A stretch of DNA of 64,000 nucleotides from Massariosphaeria phaeospora (Eukaryota > Ascomycota > Dothideomycetes > Pleosporales), in the NCBI GenBank assembly GCA_011032825.1, contig JAADJZ010000006.1, forward strand, positions 682,001 through 746,000. The letters are read 5' to 3'. Of the stretch, positions 11,547-22,526 are shown in pieces. The notes under the pieces were generated by a model, which saw only the letters and a list, made by a program, of their open reading frames with translations, was not told the DNA's origin and searched no databases. Position 1 is the stretch's first letter; the number at the start of each line of letters is the position of its first letter. The translations under genes and the position numbers were made by a program.

Positions 11547-11650
11547 ATGTCAGAAGCATCTTCGCCCGCGCAATTGACCTCGCGCCCGCCGCCGCAGGAC
11601 GGAGCCTACCTCCTCCGCAAGCTCGTATCCGACCTGCCGCTGTCCGCTGA
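11531..11650 (+). other. Overlapping upstream ORF on VPS3
   Basis: An ATG at 11531, 16 bases before the VPS3 start and out of frame with it, opens a 39-codon frame. It ends with TGA at 11648-11650, inside the VPS3 coding region. Ribosomes starting there would miss the main start, so it could lower VPS3 translation. This matters only if transcription starts upstream of 11531, which is not known. Confidence 0.4.
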
Positions 11651-14600
11651 TGGCCAGGCCACCGACGTACGCATAACCTGTGTCGAAGTATGGAGTACGT
11701 GTGTATCGAGATGAAGCTTGTGTAGTGGAGCGCTCTTGGACGACGCTAACCTTTCGCCAGACGGCAACCTCTACGTCGGCACGTCCGCGCCAGAGATCCT
11801 GCACTTCGTCTTGCTCCCGCCCGAGTCGAACGACGCCGCGGCAGCACCCACTGCAATCCTAGCCTCGAGGCTTGAGCCTGTATATACTCACGCGACCGGT
11901 GCTGGCGTGCAACAAATCCTCCTCCTGCCGAAGGTCAACAAGGCCTGCATTCTATGCAACAACACCCTCACCTTCTACTCGCTGCCGGAGCTGAGCCCCG
12001 ACTCAAGCGTCAAGCCGCTAACATGTTCGTGGGTGGGTGGCGCGGATCTAAATGCGGAAGAAGATGATTCAGGCGGTCCCGGGGTCGTTCTTATGCTCGG
12101 GTTGAAGAACAGGATCCGTCTGATAAGAGTGTCGGAAGATGCGCCGCCACGAGGCATCAAGGCGGTAGATTACGGGGGCTGTCTCGTCTCTGTCCGCCGA
12201 GATAATTACTCGTGTGCCGCCGATTCGCATTCATACGCCCTACTAGACGTGGACCACCAGCAGAAGATCGGCCTGTTTCCTATCTCTTCGCTCGATCCCA
12301 ACGCTGGTGATGTCGGCGGAGCTGTCGAGGATATCACTGCGGCTCTGCATGGACCCTCGAGAAGCGTCTCTTCAGCGAGTGCGAATCCACGTGGTCTACA
12401 AGAGGAACAGCGAGGGCACAGTCGGAGTACAAGCCTGGGTATCTTTGGCACGAGCAGTCCGGCCTCGCTTCGCACCGATAGTCCGCGTCCAACGCGCCAA
12501 AGATACGGCTTTGATGTCCCGGAGTCACTGTCCAGGAACTTGTCTCCAGCACCGCCGCAATCGCCGGCAAGGTCCCCGGATAGACACCATCCAGAAAGGA
12601 CAACGAGTCTCCCAAGAACTCCGTCTCCAGACAAACCATTACCCCCTCCACCAGAAGAGGAGACGCCCACGCAAGAGGAGTCCTCTCAACCGCCACCATT
12701 TGTGCCGCTTAAAGCGCACATCGCATCACCTTCACCGAACGAATTCCTCCTTACTGTCGGCACCACACCTTCAGAGCCCGGTGTTGGCATGTTTGTAAAT
12801 CTAGACGGCGATATGTGCCGAGGGAGCATTCAGTTCAGCAGCTATCCGGATGCTATTGTAGTTGATGGAAGCGGTATCGATTTAGCTGCTTCTATGGCTC
12901 CGGACATGGACGCCGAAGAAGGCTATGTCATGGCCGTTGTGCATCACCAAGTAGACGACCATGCTGAATACGGCATTGAGATACAGCGATGGGATGTAGA
13001 TCCCGTAGAAGGAGAAGCCTCGAAGCAATGGCTGAATCTGAGCCTGATCGGTGACACTTCCGGGAACAGTGGAAGTCACGTTGCCATACCACTCGGCATC
13101 CGGAGAATCGTGGAGACGAACAATTTGGTCTTGCCAGAAATCGGTTCGAAGCTGTCTGTGAAGCGCCTCCAACTGTCGCGCTCGGAATCACGTTCACGCG
13201 ATGCTGAGCTTGCTAAGACTACAGCCACACAGGGAAAGGCAGACCTCGAGTTTACTGAGCGACTTTCAAGGCTTCAGACGCGCATTGTCATCTGGGCTGG
13301 CAATGAGATATGGTGGACAGTCCGCAATCCGCTTGTCACTCGGTTAGACGCTCGCCTACAGCAGGCGCAAGCGACTTCCACCGGCGATGAGCTTCATATA
13401 CAACCAAACAGGAGCCTGATAGAACGTCTACTTGGGGACATTCGAGGACAAGAATTTCACAACGAGGCCGAATACCTCAGCCTCATCTACATCCGCCAGA
13501 AAGCCTCAGTGTTGTTGTTCATGGACCTGATCCTTCGCAGTAGCACCAATATCATCATCTTCGAAGCCGAGAAGCGCATCACAGAACAAGCGCTCGTAAA
13601 CGGGGAAATCGATCCTCGAGTTGTCCTGTCTCTTATTCCTATTCTTAACCAAGAAGTTGTGCAAGGCCCGGAGGGCATTCAGATTTCTGGTGGTATTACT
13701 ACACTCGTTGAGGATTTCCTCGAACAGAATGATCTCACCGCAATGCGAACTACCGTCAATGGTCCTTTCGGCGACAACCTTCTACAACTCGTCAAGAGAT
13801 ACCTGCTGTTTTGGAAACGCAGAAAAGGAATGGCAAGCGTTACGAACGATCCATATATGTTCCAAACCGTTGACGCAGCGTTATTGCATATACTTCTACT
13901 CCTAGACCAGCAGTCTCCCAGGGGTCCTGCGACCACTGGTTCACTACGTGCTGAGCTCAACGAGCTTGTAGATAATGACGTCGAATGCTTCGACCGTGCT
14001 GTTATTCTGCTTGAAGACTTCAAACGTCTGTACGTGTTAAGTCGCTACTACCAGCGCACTAGCAAAGCATCCATGAAGGCCGTCAACGTGCTCGCAACCT
14101 GGAGGCGTATCATGGAGGGTGAGACGGATGATGGCGGAGAATTTGTCGATGGAGATAACGAAGTGCGCAAGTATCTCACCCGAATCCGAGATCAGTCGAT
14201 AGTAGAAGAATATGGCGCGTGGCTTGCGAACAGGAATCCGAGACTCGGTGTTCAGGTCTTTGCCGATGATAACAGCAGGGTGAGGTTTGAACCCACACAT
14301 GCTGTCGCCCTCTTGAAAGAGAGGGCGCCCGGTGCTGTCAAAGAGTACCTTGAGTATCTCGTCTTTGGCAAAAAGGTTTGTGCACACTCGCGCTATGACG
14401 ATACTTCCTGACACTACCACAGCACACCCAATACGTCAACGAGCTCATTAAATTCTACCTCGACATCGTTATAACCGAACTCTCCACCAACCCTACCTCC
14501 CGTACTACCCTCCTCGAAACCTACACCACATACCGCATCTTGCACCCGCCCAAACCCACTTACCGCCAGTTCATCACCGACAACGCCCTTTCCGCCGAAT

Positions 14601-15214
14601 GGTGGACCTCTCGCCTGCGCCTGCTTCAACTCCTCGGCTCCAACCAACCCGCCACCTCCTCCTACGACGTCCCCCTCATCCTCTCGCGCCTGGCCCCCTA
14701 CGAGCAAGAGCTCGTCCCCGAAATGATCATCCTCAACGGCCGCCAGGCCCGCCACCAACAAGCGCTGCGCCTGCTCACTCACGGCCTCGGCGACTTCGAC
14801 ACAGCCATCTCGTACTGTCTCTACGGCGGGTCCTCCATCTTCCGCTCCTCGGACGCCGGCTACGTCCCGCAGTCGGCGCTGCCAACGCGCGCCGAGCAGG
14901 CCCTGCTCTTCAACTACCTTCTGCAAGAGTTCCTGCGCCTCGCCGATCTCTCGCAGCGCGTCGAGCGCACGGGCGAGCTGCTCGAGCGCTTTGGCGCGTG
15001 GTTCGATGTCGCTGATGTGCTGGCGCTGATCCCGGACGACTGGAGCGTGGATGTGTTTTCCGGGTTCTTGATACAGGCGCTGAGGCGGCTGGTTAGGGAA
15101 AAGGCGGAGGTCGGTGTAGTGCGGGCGTTGAGTGATGCGGTGAATAGTCAGGCTAGTTTTGAGGTGGTGCTGCGGAAGGAGGGGTTGGGGGCTACGGTTG
15201 AAAGGGTGGGTTAA
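11547..15214 (+). CDS. VPS3: VPS3/TGFBRAP1-like CORVET tethering subunit
   Basis: CORVET is the endosomal tethering complex that binds Rab5/Vps21; Vps3 is one of its Rab-binding subunits. Exons are 11547-11694, 11761-14375 and 14423-15214, giving 1,184 residues; all phases agree. The first junction creates CVEVWNGNLYVGTSAPEIL, the first blade of the N-terminal CNH beta-propeller. A serine/proline-rich insertion of about 110 residues (12360-12690) interrupts the propeller. After it come conserved helices of the Vps39/TRAP1 type (DARLQQAQ region, EYLSLIYIRQKASVLLFMDL, VVLSLIPILNQEVVQGPEG) and the C-terminal clathrin-repeat-like part (VPEMIILNGRQARHQQAL, AISYCLYGG). The length is close to that of fungal Vps3 (about 1,000-1,250 residues). 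The alternative, VPS39 of HOPS, is less likely because the TRAP1-like middle is present. Confidence 0.88.
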
Positions 15215-16101
15215 TGGAGGGTGCGAATTGTTGTGCATATGCTTGGGAGAGAGAATGGTAACTAGCACCTAAGATGTTAAATAATGATGTATCGTGCCGA
15301 AAATATACTTTGGCTGTCAATTCAAGAAAACTGCGTAGTGCCGCCCGTTTCCCATGGGATCACTCTGTGCGGCAGAAGCTGTTAAGGAGTGAGCCTTCGT
15401 GTATGGGTCACTTGAGACTCAAAAGTCGAGATTCAGCAGTAGATGATCCGCTCGAAAGCCGATCGATAGCACGAAAACTATCCAACGAATGTTTGCTCAC
15501 TTTAATGTTTTGCAGTTGATCGACTGTTTCCATTGGTATGTATTCTATTTGTTGCGGAGCGTGTGATATTACTTACCATAAAGAAAGGAAGTCTGTGGCC
15601 TAGCGTACTGGTCCACGATAGCCGCCACCTTGATGGCTATCGCTCCCAACGAAGGCCGTTTGCAGTTGTTTTCTTCCTTTTTATTGTTCACGCATGTCCG
15701 TCACCGTCATCTTGCGTCTGTACCGCAAATGCCGGCACGCTACAGTAATCTTTGATTCACATTGATTCAACCGTGGTGCTGATCAGCGAACCCAACGCGT
15801 CCACCCCCGGATCCGCGTTCCCACGCGAGCCACGGAAGAAAGCTGCAGCGAGTTTCCCACGTCATCCGCCGTCCTGCAGCCCCCTCTCCGTTCTCCTCGA
15901 CACTTGCGCACTCTCTCTTCGCTTCGGTGCAGTTCTATCCGCCAACCCCCATCTGCAAGACTACCGTGCACGGCGGCCCTAGCACCGCATTATCCCCATT
16001 CCAGCGCAAGACCGGGGTCCAAATCCCCCCTCCAGACGACACGACCACGCCTAGAGCTGCTAATCTCGTGCCGCCTCCCCTTTCTGCCTTGTCGGTCGAC
16101 C
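15215..16101. other. Intergenic spacer and RNR-inhibitor promoter
   Basis: The 3' flank of VPS3 followed by the 5' flank of the RNR inhibitor gene. The final 200 bases are C-rich on the plus strand (C-tracts such as those near 16020-16080), as often seen upstream of fungal starts. In-frame upstream ATGs exist but encode unconserved sequence. No other gene seen. Confidence 0.4.
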
Positions 16102-17139
16102 ATGCGACGCCTGTCTTCGTCGTCCACCACGACTTCAGAGCAGCACAGGCACAAGCGACCGTTCCAGCCGTCGATTGCTCGCTTCTTTGCACGCGACGCC
16201 CCAAACGAGGTCGAGGCTGGGCTTGAGTGGGGTTCAGCTCCCGGTCCGATTACCCGAAGCCACCACTATCAACAACTCGAGCGGCAGCGAGCGGCTGCAC
16301 CACAGCGCCAGAGCGGTGTTCCCAGCGTGCCCGGTCACGTACAAGCCGATCTGCTGAGTGTCGGGATGCGGGTTCGAAAGAGCGTGCCTGAGGGCTACAA
16401 GACACACAAGAGGGTTGCGCTGCCGTCGATCCAGACCACCTTGTCGAAAGCCCCTAGTTCCACGACGATTACCGCCACCATAACACCACTCGGAGCCGAA
16501 TACAGCGTCAAGCTGCCTGGCGATGTCGACCCAGAAGACTTCCAGCATGAGAGGGAGTTGTTGCCGTTCTGCGGACTGCACAAGATTGGCGGCTTCGCGG
16601 AACAGCCGGTCACAAACGTCCATCTCTACGGTGGCAAAGACGACAATGGGGTCCGGCCGGTGAACATATTCCCACTACCCGCCGAAGCCTTCATCCAGCC
16701 CTTCTCTTCACAAGACTCAACTGCCACATCCTTCTCGGCCGAGCTGATACTGCCGAACCCCGCAAACCCGCAAAAACGCTCCTGGCAAGACGAAGACGCC
16801 TGCCGGCCGAAGCTCAGCTCCACCTACCTCTTCGCCCTCCCCAAAAAGTTCTCCGACGACGACGTCCCCGTCTCGCCGCTCTCGGCAACCCCGCCGCAGT
16901 CCATACCACAAGCCGCGCTCCGGCCCTTCGCGCAGCCCAAGACGCGGAAAGCAGGGCTACGTGTCGTCGAGGTCGAAGCCGGGCTGTTCAAAGAGCTGGA
17001 TATGGATATGGATGCGGAGAACGCTGAGCAGCAGAGCGAAGGGCGTGTTGCCGTGGGCAGCTCGAGCGACTTCGACGATGCCGAGTTCCTGCGGCCGTGG
17101 TCGCCGCCGGGGCGTGAGGTCGATATGGGCGGCGTGTGA
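16102..17139 (+). CDS. Ribonucleotide reductase inhibitor, Dif1/Spd1/Sml1-type
   Basis: Small RNR-regulating proteins of this family control dNTP supply by inhibiting RNR or by importing its small subunit into the nucleus (Dif1 in budding yeast, Spd1 in fission yeast). The frame from ATG 16102 encodes 345 residues. Residues about 17-29 carry HKRPFQPSIARFF, and residues about 80-102 carry VQADLLSVGMRVRKSVPEGY, the hallmark of the fungal RNR-inhibitor domain. The rest is low-complexity, proline- and serine-rich and acidic toward the end. The frame stays open upstream to an ATG at 15904, but that extension is unconserved-looking and proline/arginine-rich, so 16102 is preferred. No intron. Expected regulation is S-phase/DNA-damage degradation, by homology only. 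Confidence 0.85.
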   Translation: MRRLSSSSTTTSEQHRHKRPFQPSIARFFARDAPNEVEAGLEWGSAPGPITRSHHYQQLERQRAAAPQRQSGVPSVPGHVQADLLSVGMRVRKSVPEGYKTHKRVALPSIQTTLSKAPSSTTITATITPLGAEYSVKLPGDVDPEDFQHERELLPFCGLHKIGGFAEQPVTNVHLYGGKDDNGVRPVNIFPLPAEAFIQPFSSQDSTATSFSAELILPNPANPQKRSWQDEDACRPKLSSTYLFALPKKFSDDDVPVSPLSATPPQSIPQAALRPFAQPKTRKAGLRVVEVEAGLFKELDMDMDAENAEQQSEGRVAVGSSSDFDDAEFLRPWSPPGREVDMGGV

Positions 17140-17991
17140 GCAGCTCCACCCACCGAACAGGGAACGACAGGCTAGCGATAGCATTGCTACGCCTGATACC
17201 GAGCAAGCTACAAACTGCGCACCAAGACCCGATGCTGGCACAAACTGCCGGCGATTCATGTGTACTCTTCTCTTCTGTTTTGATATCCCCTTTTCTCTAC
17301 ATGTCCTCTACGCAATGTCGTCTGTTTCATGCCATTTCACCTCCAGCCTAGACCGGCACAATCTCCTTGCTGTCATCATCTCCATTTTCCTTGGCAAATG
17401 TTTACCAGCACAGAGCGGCGTAGCGGTGTTTTGGGGGGACGGTTTCCTGGTCGGGGTGGGCGGAGTATACCCTGCAAACAGGCAAATCTTCCATGCTGGT
17501 CTGTTGTTTACTCGCAGCGCGACTTAGAATCGCACAGTTAATGCTTCACACCTCATATTTCGGTCATGTCGTAGCTTTTAGTTGGGTTTATAGAGCATTG
17601 GGTTTAGGGAATACATACTTACAACGTACTTACTTTGACACAACTCGGGCGTGAGGAGGATACTTTGAGCTGCAGCGAACAAGTTATGACCACCACGACC
17701 ACCACGACCACCAACAGAGATGTAGAGTATGCAATGCTTTAAGATACATGCTAAATTGTAATGCTGGCAGGAGACTAGATCATACAGAGTCCGCCAACTG
17801 AATGCGTAGAGAAGCGACAACGTCCATGCTAACGTTAGACATGAATACACCGTGCCGGCGTTCTCAGTTCCATCCTCCGATCCTCCCCAGTCGTGGCAGT
17901 TGGCTGTGCGCATGACGAAATTGTTCGAACAGGTCAACAAAGAAGTCCGGAAGGTCTAGCCCATGGAAACTGATTTGCCAACAGCAGGCGC
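17140..17991. other. Convergent 3' spacer
   Basis: Lies between the RNR inhibitor and the four-TM gene, which converge. A short trinucleotide-like run (ACC/ACG, about 17687-17712) is the only notable structure. No gene recognised. Confidence 0.4.
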
Positions 17992-18740
17992 TCACGATTG
18001 CTGGTTCGCCATCTCCACCTCCTTCCTCGCCTGTCGCGACACCCACTTATCAGCCATCCACGTCACAATTGTGAGTCCCATACTCGCACTCAAGAGTAGG
18101 AACACGGTCAAGGTGCCATAGAGTGCGAATTGCTAAATCAAGCATTAGCATATGTATACTAATGTAGCATTGAAGTATGAGACTTACCCCCTCGCGGCAC
18201 AAGCTCCCGAAGTTCTCGTTGCCCATCACGTCGAGGTCGTCGAGTTGTTGGAGCGACTGGCTGTTCTTGTACTTGCATGTCCACGTCTGGATCGTGTCGA
18301 GCTCGGGCGAGCCCTTGTTCTGGATGTGGACGTAGATGACGGTGACGAGGGTGAGGAGCATAGTAGGGAGGGTGGTTCCCAGGCCTAGGAGTGCGCGCAT
18401 CGTATGCTTGTTCGCTATGTTGAACTAGGGGTGTTGTCAGTATGTATGACCTATGGACCATGGACGATATAATGGATAGTCTTACAAATGGTACAAGAGA
18501 TACAGCAAGGAAGACTGAGGAGAATATGAGGACCGTCGTCGAGGTCCCGACCAGAGCCTTCGTACCGCCGACATCGAAGTGTTGAGGCCAGAGCGGGAGC
18601 CACCATGGGTTGGACGTTTGCTGCTTGTTGAAGACGTCGAGGGTATGCGCTGAAGTACCCAAGACCGCAATGCTGAGCGCAACTATCAAGCTCGTGACAG
18701 CGACTTGCGCAAGGTGGAGAGGTGCTGGGTTGATCTTCAT
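17992..18740 (-). CDS. Four-transmembrane fungal protein of unknown function
   Basis: Three exons on the minus strand (18740-18486, 18424-18188, 18132-17992) join in phase 0 to 210 residues. Four hydrophobic segments are evident: near the N-terminus (AQVAVTSLIVALSIAVLGTS), after an extracellular-type loop (TTVLIFSSVFLAVSLVPF), in the middle (TLPTMLLTLVTVIYVHI) and near the end (LYGTLTVFLLLSASMGLTIV). The loop between the third and fourth contains two cysteines (WTCKYKNSQSL and GSLCREG), which is reminiscent of claudin/SUR7 or MARVEL-like tetraspan proteins, but I cannot assign a family. The C-terminal tail is charged (RQARKEVEMANQQS). Probably plasma membrane. The exon structure is well supported by donors GTAAGA and GTAAGT and acceptors CCTAG and TTTAG. 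Confidence 0.72.
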
Positions 18741-19592
18741 ATTGCCAAATATCTTCTTTCGTTCTTTTCTTCAGCCTTTGGGTATATAAAATTATCAGCG
18801 CGAAGCAACAGCAGACAGACGTGCGTAGGTAGGTGTAGAAAAGAAGGACAGGGGCGCACAACCAGGAGCACCCAAAGAGTCAGACCGAAGAGACAGAGTC
18901 GAAGAGGAAGTACGAAGCAACAATATCAACGCGAACTAGAAGACTGATATACCGATCTACCCGAGAGTCGACAGACACAAAGGGGGGGAACCACCACTTA
19001 GCCTTTAAAACATGTTGGTCGCCATGGGCGTTTCGAGACCCAATACTCTGCTCATGCCTCCCACCCACATGTGCCCGAAATAAGCATTCCCTTACCGTCA
19101 ATACATGCGGCCTGCAGGCGCAGGCGCCAGTGGTACAGTTAACCACATTCGCATGTCTGCGTTTCCCAGCGCCCTGTCGATCGCTGACTGCAACAGGAGG
19201 GGAAACGAGAGAGGGCGAATGAGATTCGAGAAAAGAGCTTGCGTGTGCTCAGTCTGGTCTGAAACGGAAGTGCGTCGGCGCTTCGAGGGTTTGACTTGCA
19301 GATGGTGATTCGAGAGACGTTTCGGCGCTTAAATGGTGGCGCCGGGACGGATGGTTGGTCTGCCAAGATATTGTATCGGAAGCGTCCAAACTCCAAAATA
19401 GTAATCTCGCGTGAGAATGCTAAGATTTAGAAATGCACATAGGATTTCGGTGTCCAGGTTCGCATGTCTAAGGGATGGTGGGAAGCTGTTAGATCCCCAG
19501 AAAACATGGTGCTTCCAAGCAAAACAGTCCCGAGCTTCATATCATGCTTCATGGTAGTGACATTGGTAGTACAAATACGCCTACACGTCGAT
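18741..19592. promoter_or_regulatory. Upstream flank of the four-TM gene
   Basis: 5' flank of the minus-strand four-TM gene, with a TATA-like stretch (TATATAAAATTAT at 18782-18794) about 45 bases upstream of its ATG. The rest, up to the MITE, shows no gene. Confidence 0.4.
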
Positions 19593-19794
19593 AATGGGCT
19601 CTTGCGGAAACCTGATCTCCGGAACTAAGGCTGAACACGCTACGTTGTAACTAAAGCTCTATCTACTTAGATTTTATACTGTGTCTTGTAAGATCAAGTA
19701 AACGCTGTGTGTCAGATTGTAGCTTTCTATTGTTATATTAACTAACTTACTGCGTTAGATGATCCTTTTGGAGGCGCGCAGATTTATCTCTTTA

Positions 19795-19835
19795 ACGTCC
19801 CTCCCTATAGGTAGAAAAATCCCCCGCGCCGAAAA
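19795..19835 (+). repeat. Left terminal inverted repeat of the 9.2 kb element
   Basis: Starts ACGTCCCTCCCTATAGG and ends CGCCGAAAA. It pairs with 28951-28991 on the other strand, with 35 of 41 positions identical. Confidence 0.9.
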
Positions 19836-19935
19836 TTTTGAGGGGTACTTCAACTTCGAGAGCCTTAACAGCCACGCACACAGTAGCATTACCTACAGAG
19901 ACTATGTAATTGTGAGTAGTAGCTAATCTTAGATA

Positions 19936-19996
19936 ACGTACCTCACGGGTTCGTGCATCACACGGGTTCGTGCATCACTTTTGCCAAGCCCCCACC
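19936..19996 (+). repeat. Left TIR of the nested Fot1-like element
   Basis: A 61 bp terminal inverted repeat with an internal tandem 17 bp unit. It matches the reverse complement of 21739-21799 except at one C/T position. Confidence 0.9.
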
Positions 19997-20264
19997 AAAA
20001 CCACCCCATTCTGGCGCAAAACAGCCCACTTTGGCTCTGTGTAGAGTAATATAACACGAGATATTATTCAGAGTCTACTTCTACTGCTTGCTTACACGTA
20101 CGCGCGTTGTGCTCAGCCTAATGACACCGTCCACACCGTCTTTGAGATGGTTCACCTGCTTCAGCGCGCACTCGCGTCTTTAGCTTCTTCTTATCACTAC
20201 GCGCCTCAAACTCCTTTAGAGCAGTCAGACGAGCTCCATCCTCAACTGTCAAGGTCCCTTCTGC

Positions 20265-21719
20265 CTAAACCCGCTTTCTTTTATGCGATTTACGTCGCGT
20301 AGCGGCCTCATTTGCTATCTTCAGTTCAGCTATCTCCCGTTGCGCCAACACTAGCTTGTGCGCGATAATAGCTGCCCCCTTTGAGACCTTCTCAAAGGCC
20401 TCTACTATAGACGTTGGTGAGCTATCTATATGCCTCTGAATCCTTGCCTTCACGAGCGTCGATTGCGACCCTAGTTCAAGGGTATTGCTTGAGGTTTGCG
20501 ACTGCCAGGGCTCGTTGTTGATAGGCAGTAGTGGTGATGGAGTACGTAGCCGGACGTCAAGGGCTGTTATGACCCGTTCTGGGTCAAATGGAACCAATCC
20601 AGCGCCTCGAAACCCTCCTTGGATATTACTAGAAGTAATTGCTGCATTATAGGCGCGTATAAAGCATGGTAGGAACTCAAGTTTTGTAATGTGGGTGATC
20701 TGGTTGCGCATGAGATCTTCGGCTTGGCGCCCGTACGCCTTCTTCAGAGGGGCAAAACAACCCACATCAAGAGGCTGCAGGAGGTGCGATGAGTGCGGAA
20801 GCATGCAGATAGTAATAATCTTGTTCTCCTTGCAGTATTGCTGGAATGCGAGCGAGTCATGGCTCTCATGGCCGTCGATTGCGAGCAGTCGGTAGCTGCC
20901 AACTACTCTCTTCTTTGTATGCTCATTAAAGTGCTTCAACTACTGCAGCCTAAGCTTATTTGTTGTCCAGCCCTTCTTAGAGACTGCAATAACCCAGTCC
21001 TAGGGCAGATTCTCCTCCTTGTACCAGGCAGAGAGGTGATAGTAGCCCTTGAAGATAATAAAGGGTAGAATGGCCCACCCTGTCGCGTTGATGCCTTGGA
21101 TGACCGTCGTCCACTCTCTATTGCCTTGCTGTATTGCCTTTGGCCGTCCTCGTTTCTCTAAAGCGGTAACAACTGCCCCAGTTGATATCTGGCCCATTAT
21201 GAAGCCTGTCTCGTCAAAGTTGTACGTGTCTACATCCTGGATACCGTACTTGGCTTTTATGTTAGCTACTAGGCGAAACCAGCCTTGGATAACCTCAAGA
21301 TCCTCGCAGAGCGCTCTCTTGTAATCGTACTTGCGATTGAACTTCATTGTGAACTCAGGGCGGTGCATAACCCACGTACTGGGCTAGTTTAAGCCAACCT
21401 GGCTCAGATTGCGCTCTGCGCGCAAGGAATTGGCCATATCAGCTACAGCTGCGAGCCTAGGGGGAAATCCGCGCGATATGAGCTCAAGTATATACTCAAC
21501 AACTACGCCCTCCTCGGTCTTTGTTAGATTCCTTGATTTAGGCCAGTAATCTGCTTGTGAAGTCTGTCCTGCGCGTCGGCGGCTTAGTGTTGATTGATCG
21601 ACGTTGTAGATAGCTGCAGCGCGTCGCTGAGAGAGTGTCGCGTCTTGTTTAAGAGCCTGAAGCGCAAGCTGTATCTGACGTTCTTTAGAAGGTTCTATCT
21701 AGTGTTGTTGTTGAGGCAT
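20265..21719 (-). pseudogene. Fot1/pogo DDD transposase with four TAG codons
   Basis: Reading from ATG 21719, one frame of 485 codons runs to 20265 and is interrupted only by TAG at about 21699, 21384, 20998 and 20938. The N-terminal part has helix-turn-helix features (QALKQDATLSQRRAAAIYNV and STLSRRRAG), as in the Tc5/pogo DNA-binding domain. The DDE_1 catalytic core follows, with first Asp in YNFDETGFIMGQ, second in LLAIDGHESHDS and third in LLQPLDVGCFAPLKKAYG. The C-terminus is basic (RKSHKRKRV), probably a nuclear localisation signal. The two middle-to-late TAGs, LN-stop-PSTW and LQ-stop-LKHF, fall where relatives usually have Trp, consistent with TGG-to-TAG change. No frameshift was seen. 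Confidence 0.9.
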
Positions 21720-21738
21720 CACGTAGGAGGTAGAGTTT

Positions 21739-21799
21739 GGTAGGGGCTTGGCAAAAGTGATGCACGAACCCGTGTGATGCACGAACCCGTGAGGTACGT
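21739..21799 (-). repeat. Right TIR of the nested Fot1-like element
   Basis: Reverse-complement partner of 19936-19996, with the same duplicated 17 bp unit, followed by TA at 21800-21801. Confidence 0.9.
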
Positions 21800-21801
21800 T
21801 A

Positions 21802-22526
21802 CCTAAGATGTTACAAATACAAAAATTACCTTCTGTATCATCGCTGTACACTCGATTTACAAAAGGCGTTTTTTTATAGAACAACAAAGGTTGCTTGACG
21901 CAGCACTACTATAAGGCTCTTACTACTCTATAGACTCTAAGAAACTCTCTTCTTGCACTATAGTGCCTTCATGCAATGCTGGAATACTGTTATCAGTCCT
22001 AGGACGCTGTGGCGACTATAGTAATGCGAAGTTGCCACCCTGGTCGGTACGTCCAGCAGAGGCAACTTCCTATTATAACTAGCTAGTCACCAGGGCTTGC
22101 GTAATCACGTTAATGTAACTTAATTTACTACTAGCGGGCAGATAAGCTTAGCATGTGATTGTCAGCTTGAGTTGGATTGCTGTGAATAATTCGAGCCCAA
22201 GACACATAGGCAGGCCGATCTGCGCAACATATCGCAATAGCGCTCGCGAGAGCCCGCTAACCTAAGGACAACGCGCGATAGATGACTAGTAGACTACGCT
22301 CGTCCACCCACACGAACGATTCTGCCTCCAGCACCCGGCCTCCTTATACACATGTCTGCTGCTGCAGGAAGGCAGACGCGCGACCTCAGCCGCACGCGCT
22401 GGGGGCGGGAATGCTGCGCCAGCGATATCCGTCGAGGCACTCGCCAGGACGTAGGCCAGACACCACGCCTCCTTACGACTCGACCTTCACACTGTTCCGA
22501 TTCTTGCTATTAGGAACGCACACACT
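21802..22526 (+). promoter_or_regulatory. Upstream region of the NLR gene inside the element
   Basis: About 700 bp between the nested transposon and the NLR start. AT-rich to about 22150, then richer in GC. No coding frame with homology. The nested insertion therefore sits about 730 bp upstream of the NLR ATG and may have displaced distal promoter elements. Confidence 0.45.

Larger units (their letters stand above)
19936..21799. mobile_element. Nested Fot1/pogo-like element, 1,864 bp
   Basis: Terminal inverted repeats of about 61 bp (19936-19996 and 21739-21799) begin ACGTACCTCACGGG and differ at a single position. TA flanks both ends (19934-19935 and 21800-21801). Each TIR contains two tandem copies of a 17 bp unit (CACGGGTTCGTGCATCA) that could be transposase binding sites. 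The size and single transposase frame are typical of Fot1-type pogo elements. The frame has four TAG codons, so it is non-autonomous now. It is younger than its 9.2 kb host element, as nesting requires and the near-identical TIRs suggest. Confidence 0.9.

Noticed and set aside
14414..15268. 284-residue minus-strand ORF antisense to VPS3
   Set aside because: It is a composition shadow of the VPS3 last exon, which has clear homology on the plus strand.
15904..16101. N-terminal extension of the RNR inhibitor
   Set aside because: In frame and open, but Arg/Pro/Ser-rich and unlike the family; the ATG at 16102 directly precedes the conserved region.
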